From Nemertoderma westbladi (taxonomy: Eukaryota > Xenacoelomorpha > Nemertodermatida > Nemertodermatidae), in NCBI GenBank assembly GCA_032718475.1, contig JAUCBJ010006976.1, positions 38,169-102,168 of the forward strand: a stretch of DNA of 64,000 bases. The letters are read 5' to 3'. A program made the position numbers and the translations under genes. The stretch's first letter is position 1; every line of letters begins with the position of its first letter. A model generated the notes under the pieces. The model saw only the letters and a list, made by a program, of their open reading frames with translations. It was not told the origin of the DNA and did not search any database. Shown here piece by piece: positions 1 through 13,500 of the stretch.

Positions 1-640
1 CGTAATAAATAGCCGACACACTGAAGTGAGTAAAAGTTACAGGAATAAATAGCCGACACACTGAAGTGAGTAAAAGTTACAGGAATAAATAGCCGACACA
101 CTGAAGTGAGTAAAAGTTACCGTAATAAATAGCCGACACACTGAAGTGAGTAAAAGTTACCGTAATAAATAGCCGACACACTGAAGTGAGTAAAAGTTAC
201 AGGAATAAATAGCCGACACACTGAAGTGAGTAAAAGTTACAGGAATAAATAGCCGACACACTGAAGTGAGTAAAAGTTACAGGAATAAATAGCCGACACA
301 CTGAAGTGAGTAAAAGTTACCGTAATAAATAGCCGACACACTGAAGTGAGTAAAAGTTACCGTAATAAATAGCCGACACACTGAAGTGAGTAAAAGTTAC
401 CGTAATAAATAGCCGACACACTGAAGTGAGTAAAAGTTACCGTAATAAATAGCCGACACACTGAAGTGAGTAAAAGTTACCGTAATAAATAGCCGACACA
501 CTGAAGTGAGTAAAAGTTACCGTAATAAATAGCCGACACACTGAAGTGAGTAAAAGTTACCGTAATAAATAGCCGACACACTGAAGTGAGTAAAAGTTAC
601 CGTAATAAATAGCCGACACACTGAAGTGAGTAAAAGTTAC

Positions 641-3413
641 AGGAATAAATAGCCGACACACTGGAGTGAGTAAAAGTTACCGGAATAAATAGCCGACACA
701 CTGAGGTGAGTAAAGGTTACCGTAATAAATAGCCGACACACTGAAGTGAGTAAAAGTTACCGTAATAAATAGCCGACACACTGAAGTGAGTAAAAGTTAC
801 CGTAATAAATAGCCGACACACTGGAGTGAGTAAAAGTTACCGGAATAAATAGCCGACACACTGAATGAAGTGAGTAAAAGTTACCGTAATAAATAGCCGA
901 CGCACTGAAGTGAGTAAAAGTTACCGTAATAAATAGCCGACACACTGAAGTGAGTAAAGGTTACCGTAATAAATAGCCGACACACTGAAGTGAGTAAAAG
1001 TTACCGTAATAAATAGCCGACACACTGAAGTGAGTAAAAGTTACCGTAATAAATAGCCGACACACTGGAGTGAGTAAAAGTTACCGTAATAAATAGCCGA
1101 CACACTGAAGTGAGTAAAAGTTACCGTAATAAATAGCCGACACACTGGAGTGAGTAAAAGTTACCGGAATAAATAGCCGACACACTGAATGAAGTGAGTA
1201 AAAGTTACCGTAATAAATAGCCGACGCACTGAAGTGAGTAAAAGTTACCGTAATAAATAGCCGACACACTGAAGTGAGTAAAAGTTACCGTAATAAATAG
1301 CCGACACACTGAAGTGAGTAAAAGTTACCGGAATAAATAGCCGACACACTGAATGAAGTGAGTAAAAGTTACCGTAATAAATAGCCGACGCACTGAAGTG
1401 AGTAAAAGTTACCGTAATAAATAGCCGACACACTGAAGTGAGTAAAAGTTACCGTAATAAATAGCCGACACACTGAAGTGAGTAAAAGTTACCGTAATAA
1501 ATAGCCGACACACTGAAGTGAGTAAAAGTTACCGTAATAAATAGCCGACACACTGAAGTGAGTAAAAGTTACCGTAATAAATAGCCGACACACTGAGAGT
1601 GAGTAAAAGTTACCGTAATAAATAGCCGACACACTGAAGTGAGTAAAAGTTACAGGAATAAATAGCCGACACACTGAAGTGAGTAAAAGTTACAGGAATA
1701 AATAGCCGACACACTGAAGTGAGTAAAAGTTACCGTAATAAATAGCCGACACACTGAAGTGAGTAAAAGTTACAGGAATAAATAGCCGACACACTGAAGT
1801 GAGTAAAAGTTACAGGAATAAATAGCCGACACACTGAAGTGAGTAAAAGTTACCGGAATAAATAGCCGACACACTGAAGTGAGTAAAAGTTACCGGAATA
1901 AATAGCCGACACACTGAAGTGAGTAAAAGTTACCGTAATAAATAGCCGACACACTGAAGTGAGTAAAAGTTACCGTAATAAATAGCCGACACACTGAAGT
2001 GAGTAAAAGTTGCCGTAATAAATAGCCGACACACTGAAGTGAGTAAAAGTTACCGTAATAAATAGCCGACACACTGAAGTGAGTAAAAGTTACAGGAATA
2101 AATAGCCGACACACTGAAGTGAGTAAAAGTTACAGGAATAAATAGCCGACACACTGAAGTGAGTAAAAGTTACAGTAATAAATAGCCGACACACTGAAGT
2201 GAGTAAAAGTTACCGTAATAAATAGCCGACACACTGAAGTGAGTAAAAGTTACAGGAATAAATAGCCGACACACTGAAGTGAGTAAAAGTTACAGGAATA
2301 AATAGCCGACACACTGAAGTGAGTAAAAGTTACAGGAATAAATAGCCGACACACTGAAGTGAGTAAAAGTTACCGTAATAAATAGCCGACACACTGAAGT
2401 GAGTAAAAGTTACCGTAATAAATAGCCGACACACTGAAGTGAGTAAAAGTTACCGTAATAAATAGCCGACACACTGAAGTGAGTAAAAGTTACCGTAATA
2501 AATAGCCGACACACTGAAGTGAGTAAAAGTTACCGTAATAAATAGCCGACACACTGAAGTGAGTAAAAGTTACCGTAATAAATAGCCGACACACTGAAGT
2601 GAGTAAAAGTTACAGGAATAAATAGCCGGCACACTGGAGTGAGTAAAAGTTACCGGAATAAATAGCCGACACACTGAGGTGAGTAAAGGTTACCGTAATA
2701 AATAGCCGACACACTGAAGTGAGTAAAAGTTACCGTAATAAATAGCCGACACACTGAAGTGAGTAAAAGTTACCGTAATAAATAGCCGACACACTGGAGT
2801 GAGTAAAAGTTACCGGAATAAATAGCCGACACACTGAATGAAGTGAGTAAAAGTTACCGTAATAAATAGCCGACGCACTGAAGTGAGTAAAAGTTACCGT
2901 AATAAATAGCCGACACACTGAAGTGAGTAAAGGTTACCGTAATAAATAGCCGACACACTGAAGTGAGTAAAAGTTACCGTAATAAATAGCCGACACACTG
3001 AAGTGAGTAAAAGTTACCGTAATAAATAGCCGACACACTGGAGTGAGTAAAAGTTACCGTAATAAATAGCCGACACACTGAAGTGAGTAAAAGTTACCGT
3101 AATAAATAGCCGACACACTGGAGTGAGTAAAAGTTACCGGAATAAATAGCCGACACACTGAATGAAGTGAGTAAAAGTTACCGTAATAAATAGCCGACGC
3201 ACTGAAGTGAGTAAAAGTTACCGTAATAAATAGCCGACACACTGAAGTGAGTAAAAGTTACCGTAATAAATAGCCGACACACTGAAGTGAGTAAAAGTTA
3301 CCGGAATAAATAGCCGACACACTGAATGAAGTGAGTAAAAGTTACCGTAATAAATAGCCGACGCACTGAAGTGAGTAAAAGTTACCGTAATAAATAGCCG
3401 ACACACTGAAGTG
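641..3413 (+). repeat. Satellite higher-order duplication, 1,973-bp offset
   Basis: The segment at about 641-1440 reappears at about 2614-3413 with the same rare marks in the same order: GGAGTGAG units, a GAGGTGAG/AAAGGTTAC unit, three 44-bp units, and GACGCACTG units. The 44-bp units start their insertion near 861, 1184 and 1349, and again near 2834, 3158 and 3322. The offset is 1,973 bp, which is 49 units plus the extra bases of the long units. One difference is CCGGCAC in the second copy near 2630. This is a segmental duplication inside the array. Confidence 0.85.
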
Positions 3414-6400
3414 AGTAAAAGTTACAGGAATAAATAGCCGACACACTGAAGTGAGTAAAAGTTACAGGAATAAATAGCCGACACACTGAAGTGAGTAAAA
3501 GTTACCGGAATAAATAACCGACACACTGAAGTGAGTAAAAGTTACCGGAATAAATAGCCGACACACTGAAGTGAGTAAAAGTTACAGGAATAAATAGCCG
3601 ACACACTGAAGTGAGTAAAAGTTACAGGAATAAATAGCCGACACACTGAAGTGAGTAAAAGTTACAGGAATAAATAGCCGACACACTGAAGTGAGTAAAA
3701 GTTACCGGAATAAATAGCCGACACACTGAAGTGAGTAAAAGTTACCGGAATAAATAACCGACACACTGAAGTGAGTAAAAGTTACCGGAATAAATAGCCG
3801 ACACACTGAAGTGAGTAAAAGTTACAGGAATAAATAGCCGACACACTGAAGTGAGTAAAAGTTACAGGAATAAATAGCCGACACACTGAAGTGAGTAAAA
3901 GTTACAGGAATAAATAGCCGACACACTGAAGTGAGTAAAAGTTACCGTAATAGATAGCCGACACACTGAAGTGAGTAAAAGTTACAGGAATAAATAGCCG
4001 ACACACTGAAGTGAGTAAAAGTTACCGGAATAAATAACCGACACACTGAAGTGAGTAAAAGTTACCGTAATAAATAGCCGGCACACTGGAGTGAGTAAAA
4101 GTTACCGTAATAAATAGCCGACACACTGAAGTGAGTAAAAGTTACAGGAATAAATAGCCGACACACTGAAGTGAGTAAAAGTTACCGTAATAAATAGCCG
4201 GCACACTGGAGTGAGTAAAAGTTACCGTAATAAATAGCCGACACACTGAAGTGAGTAAAAGTTACAGGAATAAATAGCCGACACACTGAAGTGAGTAAAA
4301 GTTACAGGAATAAATAGCCGACACACTGAAGTGAGTAAAAGTTACCGTAATAAATAGCCGACACACTGAAGTGAGTAAAAGTTACAGGAATAAATAGCCG
4401 ACACACTGAAGTGAGTAAAAGTTACCGGAATAAATAACCGACACACTGAAGTGAGTAAAAGTTACCGGAATAAATAGCCGACACACTGAAGTGAGTAAAA
4501 GTTACAGGAATAAATAGCCGACACACTGAAGTGAGTAAAAGTTACAGGAATAAATAGCCGACACACTGAAGTGAGTAAAAGTTACAGGAATAAATAGCCG
4601 ACACACTGAAGTGAGTAAAAGTTACCGGAATAAATAACCGACACACTGAAGTGAGTAAAAGTTACCGGAATAAATAGCCGACACACTGAAGTGAGTAAAA
4701 GTTACAGGAATAAATAGCCGACACACTGAAGTGAGTAAAAGTTACATGAATAAATAGCCGACACACTGAAGTGAGTAAAAGTTACCGTAATAAATAGCCG
4801 ACACACTGAAGTGAGTAAAAGTTACAGGAATAAATAGCCGACACACTGAAGTGAGTAAAAGTTACCGTAATAAATAGCCGACACACTGAAGTGAGTAAAA
4901 GTTACCGTAATAAATAGCCGGCACACTGAAGTGAGTAAAAGTTACCGTAATAAATAGCCGACACACTGAAGTGAGTAAAAGTTACCGTAATAAATAGCCG
5001 ACACACTGAAGTGAGTAAAAGTTACAGGAATAAATAGCCGACACACTGAAGTGAGTAAAAGTTACAGGAATAAATAGCCGACACACTGAAGTGAGTAAAA
5101 ATTACAGGAATAAATAGCCGACACACTGAAGTGAGTAAAAGTTACCGTAATAAATAGCCGACACACTGAAGTGAGTAAAAGTTACAGGAATAAATAGCCG
5201 ACACACTGAAGTGAGTAAAAGTTACCGTAATAAATAGCCGACACACTGGAGTGAGTAAAAGTTACCGGAATAAATAACCGACACACTGAAGTGAGTAAAA
5301 GTTACCGGAATAAATAGCCGACACACTGAAGTGAGTAAAAGTTACAGGAATAAATAGCCGACACACTGAAGTGAGTAAAAGTTACAGGAATAAATAGCCG
5401 ACACACTGAAGTGAGTAAAAGTTACAGGAATAAATAGCCGACACACTGAAGTGAGTAAAAGTTACCGTAATAAATAGCCGACACACTGAAGTGAGTAAAA
5501 GTTACAGGAATAAATAGCCAACACACTGAAGTGAGTAAAAGTTACCGTAATAAATAGCCGACACACTGGAGTGAGTAAAAGTTACCGGAATAAATAACCG
5601 ACACACTGAAGTGAGTAAAAGTTACCGGAATAAATAGCCGACACACTGAAGTGAGTAAAAGTTACAGGAATAAATAGCCGACACACTGAAGTGAGTAAAA
5701 GTTACAGGAATAAATAGCTGACACACTGAAGTGAGTAAAAGTTACCGGAATAAATAACCGACACACTGAAGTGAGTAAAAGTTACCGGAATAAATAGCCG
5801 ACACACTGAAGTGAGTAAAAGTTACAGGAATAAATAGCCGACACACTGAAGTGAGTAAAAGTTACAGGAATAAATAGCCGACACACTGAAGTGATTAAAA
5901 GTTACAGGAATAAATAGCCGACACACTGAAGTGAGTAAAAGTTACCGGAATAAATAACCGACACACTGAAGTGAGTAAAAGTTACCGGAATAAATAGCCG
6001 ACACACTGAAGTGAGTAAAAGTTACAGGAATAAATAGCCGACACACTGAAGTGAGTAAAAGTTACAGGAATAAATAGCCGACACACTGAAGTGAGTAAAA
6101 GTTACCGTAATAAATAGCCGACACACTGAAGTGAGTAAAAGTTACAGGAATAAATAGCCGACACACTGAAGTGAGTAAAAGTTACCGGAATAAATAACCG
6201 ACACACTGAAGTGAGTAAAAGTTACCGGAATAAATAGCCGACACACTGAAGTGAGTAAAAGTTACAGGAATAAATAGCCGACACACTGAAGTGAGTAAAA
6301 GTTACAGGAATAAATAGCCGACACACTGAAGTGAGTAAAAGTTACAGGAATAAATAGCCGACACACTGAAGTGAGTAAAAGTTACCGGAATAAATAACCG

Positions 6401-7525
6401 ACACACTGAAGTGAGTAAAAGTTACCGGAATAAATAGCCGACACACTGAAGTGAGTAAAAGTTACAGGAATAAATAGCCGACACACTGAAGTGAGTAAAA
6501 GTTACAGGAATAAATAGCCGACACACTGAAGTGAGTAAAAGTTACCGTAATAAATAGCCGACACACTGAAGTGAGTAAAAGTTACAGGAATAAATAGCCG
6601 ACACACTGAAGTGAGTAAAAGTTACCGTAATAAATAGCCGACACACTGAAGTGAGTAAAAGTTACCGTAATAAATAGCCGGCACACTGAAGTGAGTAAAA
6701 GTTACCGTAATAAATAGCCGACACATTGAAGTGAGTAAAAGTTACCGGAATAAATAGCTGACACACTGAAGTGAGTAAAAGTTACCGGAATAAATAGCCG
6801 ACACACTGAAGTGAGTAAAAGTTACCGTAATAAATAGCCGACACACTGAAGTGAGTAAAAGTTACAGGAATAAATAGCCGACACACTGAAGTGAGTAAAA
6901 GTTACAGGAATAAATAGCCGACACACTGAAGTGAGTAAAAGTTACAGGAATAAATAGCCGACACACTGAAGTGAGTAAAAGTTACCGTAATAAATAGCCG
7001 GCACACTGAAGTGAGTAAAAGTTACCGTAATAAATAGCCGACACACTGAAGTGAGTAAAAGTTACCGTAATAAATAGCCGACACACTGAAGTGAGTAAAA
7101 GTTACAGGAATAAATAGCCGACACACTGAAGTGAGTAAAAGTTACCGTAATAAATAGCCGACACACTGAAGTAAGTAAAAGTTACAGGAATAAATAGCCG
7201 ACACACTGAAGTGAGTAAAAGTTACCGTAATAAATAGCCGACACACTGAAGTGAGTAAAAGTTACAGGAATAAATAGCCGACACACTGAAGTGAGTAAAA
7301 GTTACCGGAATAAATAACCGACACACTGAAGTGAGTAAAAGTTACAGGAATAAATAGCCGACACACTGAAGTGAGTAAAAGTTACAGGAATAAATAGCCG
7401 ACACACTGAAGTGAGTAAAAGTTACCGTAATAAATAGCCGACACACTGAAGTGAGTAAAAGTTACAGGAATAAATAGCCGACACACTGAAGTGAGTAAAA
7501 GTTACCGTAATAAATAGCCGACACA

Positions 7526-10500
7526 CTGCAGTGAGTAAAAGTTACCGGAATAAATAGCCGACACACTGAAGTGAGTAAAAGTTACCGGAATAAATAGCCG
7601 ACACACTGAAGTGAGTAAAAGTTACCGTAATAAATAGCCGACACACTGAAGTGAGTAAAAGTTACCGTAATAAATAGCCGACACACTGAAGTGAGTAAAA
7701 GTTACCGTAATAAATAGCCGACACACTGAAGTGAGTAAAAGTTACCGGAATAAATAGCCGACACACTGAAGTGAGTAAAAGTTACCGGAATAAATAGCCG
7801 ACACACTGAAGTGAGTAAAGGTTACCGTAATAAATAGCCGACACACTGAAGTGAGTAAAAGTTACCGTAATAAATAGCCGACACACTGAAGTGAGTAAAA
7901 GTTACCGTAATAAATAGCCGACACACTGAAGTGAGTAAAAGTTACCGGAATAAATAGCCGACACACTGAAGTGAGTAAAAGTTACCGTAATAAATAGCCG
8001 ACACACTGAAGTGAGTAAAAGTTACCGTAATAAATAGCCGACACACTGAAGTGAGTAAAAGTTACAGGAATAAATAGCCGACACACTGAAGTGAGTAAAA
8101 TTTACCGTAATAAATAGCCGACACACTGAAGTGAGTAAAAGTTACCGGAATAAATAGCCGACACACTGAAGTGAGTAAAAGTTACCGTAATAAATAGCCG
8201 ACACACATGAAGTGAGTAAAAGTTACCGTAATAAATAGCCGACACACTGAAGTGAGTAAAAGTTACAGGAATAAATAGCCGACACACTGAAGTGAGTAAA
8301 AGTTACCGTAATAAATAGCCGACACACTGAAGTGAGTAAAAGTTACAGGAATAAATAGCCGACACACTGAAGTGAGTAAAAGTTACCGTAATAAATAGCC
8401 GACACACTGAAGTGAGTAAAAGTTACAGGAATAAATAGCCGACACACTGAAGTGAGTAAAAGTTACCGGAATAAATAACCGACACACTGAAGTGAGTAAA
8501 AGTTACAGGAATAAATAGCCGACACACTGAAGTGAGTAAAAGTTACAGGAATAAATAGCCGACACACTGAAGTGAGTAAAAGTTACCGTAATAAATAGCC
8601 GACACACTGAAGTGAGTAAAAGTTACAGGAATAAATAGCCGACACACTGAAGTGAGTAAAAATTACCAGAATAAATAGCCGGCACACTGAAGTGAGTAAA
8701 AGTTACAGGAATAAATAGCCGACACACTGAAGTGAGTAAAAGTTACAGGAATAAATAGCCGACACACTGAAGTGAGTAAAAGTTACAGGAATAAATAGCC
8801 GACACACTGAAGTGAGTAAAAGTTACAGGAATAAATAGCCGACACACTGAATTGAGTAAAAGTTACAGGAATAAATAGCCGACACACTGAAGTGAGTAAA
8901 AGTTACAGGAATAAATAGCCGACACACTGAAGTGAGTAAAAGTTACCGTAATAAATAGCCGACACACTGAAGTGAGTAAAAGTTACAGGAATAAATAGCC
9001 GACACACTGAAGTGAGTAAAAGTTACCGTAATAAATAGCCGACACACTGAAGTGAGTAAAAGTTACAGGAATAAATAGCCGACACACTGAAGTGAGTAAA
9101 AGTTACAGGAATAAATAGCCGACACACTGAAGTGAGTAAAAGTTACCGTAATAAATAGTCGACACACTGAAGTGAGTAAAAGTTACCGTAATAAATAGCC
9201 GGCACACTGAAGTGAGTAAAAGTTACAGGAATAAATAGCCGGCACACTGAAGTGAGTAAAAGTTACAGGAATAAATAGCCGACACACTGAAGTGAGTAAA
9301 AGTTACAGGAATAAATAGCCGACACACTGAAGTGAGTAAAAGTTACCGTAATAAATAGCCGGCACACTGAAGTGAGTAAAAGTTACAGGAATAAATAGCC
9401 GGCACACTGAAGTGAGTAAAAGTTACCGTAATAAATAGCCGACACACTGAAGTGAGTAAAAGTTACAGGAATAAATAGCCGACACACTGAAGTGAGTAAA
9501 AGTTACAGGAATAAATAGCCGACACACTGAAGTGAGTAAAAGTTACCGTAATAAATAGTCGACACACTGAAGTGAGTAAAAGTTACCGTAATAAATAGCC
9601 GGCACACTGAAGTGAGTAAAAGTTACAGGAATAAATAGCCGCCACACTGAAGTGAGTAAAAGTTACAGGAATAAATAGCCGACACACTGAAGTGAGTAAA
9701 AGTTACAGGAATAAATAGCAGACACACTGAAGTGAGTAAAAGTTACCGTAATAAATAGCCGGCACACTGAAGTGAGTAAAAGTTACAGAAATAAATAGCC
9801 GGCACACTGAAGTGAGTAAAAGTTACCGTAATAAATAGCCGACACACTGAAGTGAGTAAAAGTTACAGGAATAAATAGCCGACACACTGAAGTGAGTAAA
9901 AATTACCGGAATAAATAGCCGGCACACTGAAGTGAGTAAAAGTTACAGGAATAAATAGCCGACACACTGAAGTGAGTAAAAGTTACCGTAATAAATAGCC
10001 GACACACTGAAGTGAGTAAAAGTTACCGTAATAAATAGCCGGCACACTGAAGTGAGTAAAAGTTACAGGAATAAATAGCCGGCACACTGAAGTGAGTAAA
10101 AGTTACAGGAATAAATAGCCGACACACTGAAGTGAGTAAAAGTTACAGGAATAAATAGCCGACACACTGAAGTGAGTAAAAGTTACCGTAATAAATAGCC
10201 GGCACACTGAAGTGAGTAAGAGTTACCGTAATAAATAGCCGACACACTGAAGTGAGTAAAAGTTACCGTAATAAATAGCCGACACACTGAAGTGAGTAAA
10301 AGTTACCGTAATAAATAGCCGGCACACTGAAGTGAGTAAAAGTTACCGTAATAAATAGCCGGCACACTGAAGTGAGTAAAAGTTACCGTAATAAATAGCC
10401 GGCACACTGAAGTGAGTAAAAGTTACCGTAATAAATAGCCGGCACACTGAAGTGAGTAAAAGTTACCGTAATAAATAGCCGGCACACTGAAGTGAGTAAA

Positions 10501-13500
10501 AGTTACCGTAATAAATAGCCGACACACTGAAGTGAGTAAAAGTTACCGTAATAAATAGCCGACACACTGAAGTGAGTAAAAGTTACCGTAATAAATAGCC
10601 GGCACACTGAAGTGAGTAAAAGTTACAGGAATAAATAGCCGGCACACTGAAGTGAGTAAAAGTTACAGGAATAAATAGCCGACACACTGAAGTGAGTAAA
10701 AGTTACAGGAATAAATAGCCGACACACTGAAGTGAGTAAAAATTACTGGAATAAATAGCCGGCACACTGAAGTGAGTAAAAGTTACAGGAATAAATAGCC
10801 GACACACTGAAGTGAGTAAAAATTACCGGAATAAATAGCCGGCACACTGAAGTGAGTAAAAGTTACAGGAATAAATAGCCGACACACTGAAGTGAGTAAA
10901 AGTTACCGTAATAAATAGCCGACACACTGAAGTGAGTAAAAGTTACAGGAATAAATAGCCGGCACACTGAAGTGAGTAAAAGTTACCGTAATAAATAGCC
11001 GATACACTGAAGTGAGTAAAAGTTACCGTAATAAATAGCCGGCACACTGAGGTGAGTAAAAGTTACCGTAATAAATAGCCGACACACTGGAGTGAGTAAA
11101 AGTTACCGTAATAAATAGCCGACACACTGAAGTGAGTAAAAATTACCGGAATAAATAGCCGGCACACTGAAGTGAGTAAAAGTTACAGGAATAAATAGCC
11201 GACACACTGAAGTGAGTAAAAATTACCGGAATAAATAGCCGGCACACTGAAGTGAGTAAAAGTTACAGGAATAAATAGCCGACACACTGAAGTGAGTAAA
11301 AGTTACCGTAATAAATAGCCGACACACTGAAGTGAGTAAAAGTTACCGTAATAAATAGCCGGCACACTGAAGTGAGTAAAAGTTACAGGAATAAATAGCC
11401 GGCACACTGAAGTGAGTAAAAGTTACAGGAATAAATAGCCGACACACTGAAGTGAGTAAAAGTTACAGGAATAAATAGCCGACACACTGAAGTGAGTAAA
11501 AGTTACCGTAATAAATAGCCGGCACACTGAAGTGAGTAAAAGTTACCGTAATAAATAGCCGACACACTGAAGTGAGTAAAAGTTACCGTAATAAATAGCC
11601 GACACACTGAAGTGAGTAAAAGTTACCGTAATAAATAGCCGGCACACTGAAGTGAGTAAAAGTTACCGTAATAAATAGCCGGCACACTGAAGTGAGTAAA
11701 AGTTACCGTAATAAATAGCCGACACACTGGAGTGAGTAAAAGTTACCGTAATAAATAGCCGACACACTGAAGTGAGTAAAAGTTACCGTAATAAATAGCC
11801 GGCACACTGAAGTGAGTAAAAGTTACCGTAATAAATAGCCGACACACTGAAGTGAGTAAAAGTTACCGGAATAAATAGCCGACACACTGAAGTGAGTAAA
11901 AGTTACCGTAATAAATAGCCGGCACACTGAAGTGAGTAAAAGTTACCGTAATAAATAGCCGGCACACTGAAGTGAGTAAAAGTTACCGTAATAAATAGCC
12001 GACACACTGAAGTGAGTAAAAGTTACCGTAATAAATAGCCGACACACTGAAGTGAGTAAAAGTTACCGTAATAAATAGCCGGCACACTGAAGTAAGTAAA
12101 AGTTACAGGAATAAATAGCCGGCACACTGAAGTGAGTAAAAGTTACAGGAATAAATAGCCGACACACTGAAGTGAGTAAAAGTTACAGGAATAAATAGCC
12201 GACACACTGAGGTGAGTAAAGGTTACCGTAATAAATAGCCGACACACTGAAGTGAGTAAAAGTTACCGTAATAAATAGCCGACACACTGAAGTGAGTAAA
12301 AGTTACCGTAATAAATAGCCGACACACTGAAGTGAGTAAAAGTTACCGTAATAAATAGCCGGCACACTGAAGTGAGTAAAAGTTACAGGAATAAATAGCC
12401 GACACACTGAAGTGAGTAAAAGTTACAGGAATAAATAGCCGACACACTGAAGTGAGTAAAAGTTACCGTAATAAATAGCCGGCACACTGAAGTGAGTAAA
12501 AGTTACAGGAATAAATAGCCGGCACACTGAAGTGAGTAAAAGTTACCGTAATAAATAGCCGACACACTGAAGTGAGTAAAAGTTACAGGAATAAATAGCC
12601 GACACACTGAAGTGAGTAAAAATTACCGGAATAAATAGCCGGCACACTGAAGTGAGTAAAAGTTACAGGAATAAATAGCCGACACACTGAAGTGAGTAAA
12701 AGTTACCGTAATAAATAGCCGACACACTGAAGTGAGTAAAAGTTACAGAAATAAATAGCCGACACACTGAAGTGAGTAAAAGTTACCGGAATAAATAACC
12801 GACACACTGAAGTGAGTAAAAGTTACAGGAATAAATAGCCGACACACTGAAGTGAGTAAAAGTTACAGGAATAAATAGCCGACACACTGAAGTGAGTAAA
12901 AGTTACCGTAATAAATAGCCGACACACTGAAGTGAATAAAAGTTACAGGAATAAATAGCCGACACACTGAAGTGAGTAAAAGTTACCGTAATAAATAGCC
13001 GACACACTGAAGTGAGTAAAAGTTACAGGAATAAATAGCCGACACACTGAAGTGAGTAAAAGTTACCGGAATAAATAACCGACACACTGAAGTGAGTAAA
13101 AGTTACAGGAATAAATAGCCGACACACTGAAGTGAGTAAAAGTTACAGGAATAAATAGCCGACACACTGAAGTGAGTAAAAGTTACCGGAATAAATAACC
13201 GACACACTGAAGTGAGTAAAAGTTACAGGAATAAATAGCCGACACACTGAAGTGAGTAAAAGTTACAGGAATAAATAGCCGACACACTGAAGTGAGTAAA
13301 AGTTACAGGAATAAATAGCCGACACACTGAAGTGAGTAAAAGTTACAGGAATAAATAGCCGACACACTGAAGTGAGTAAAAGTTACAGGAATAAATAGCC
13401 GACACACTGAAGTGAGTAAAAGTTACCGTAATAAATAGCCGACACACTGAAGTGAGTAAAAGTTACAGGAATAAATAGCCGGCACACTGAAGTGAGTAAA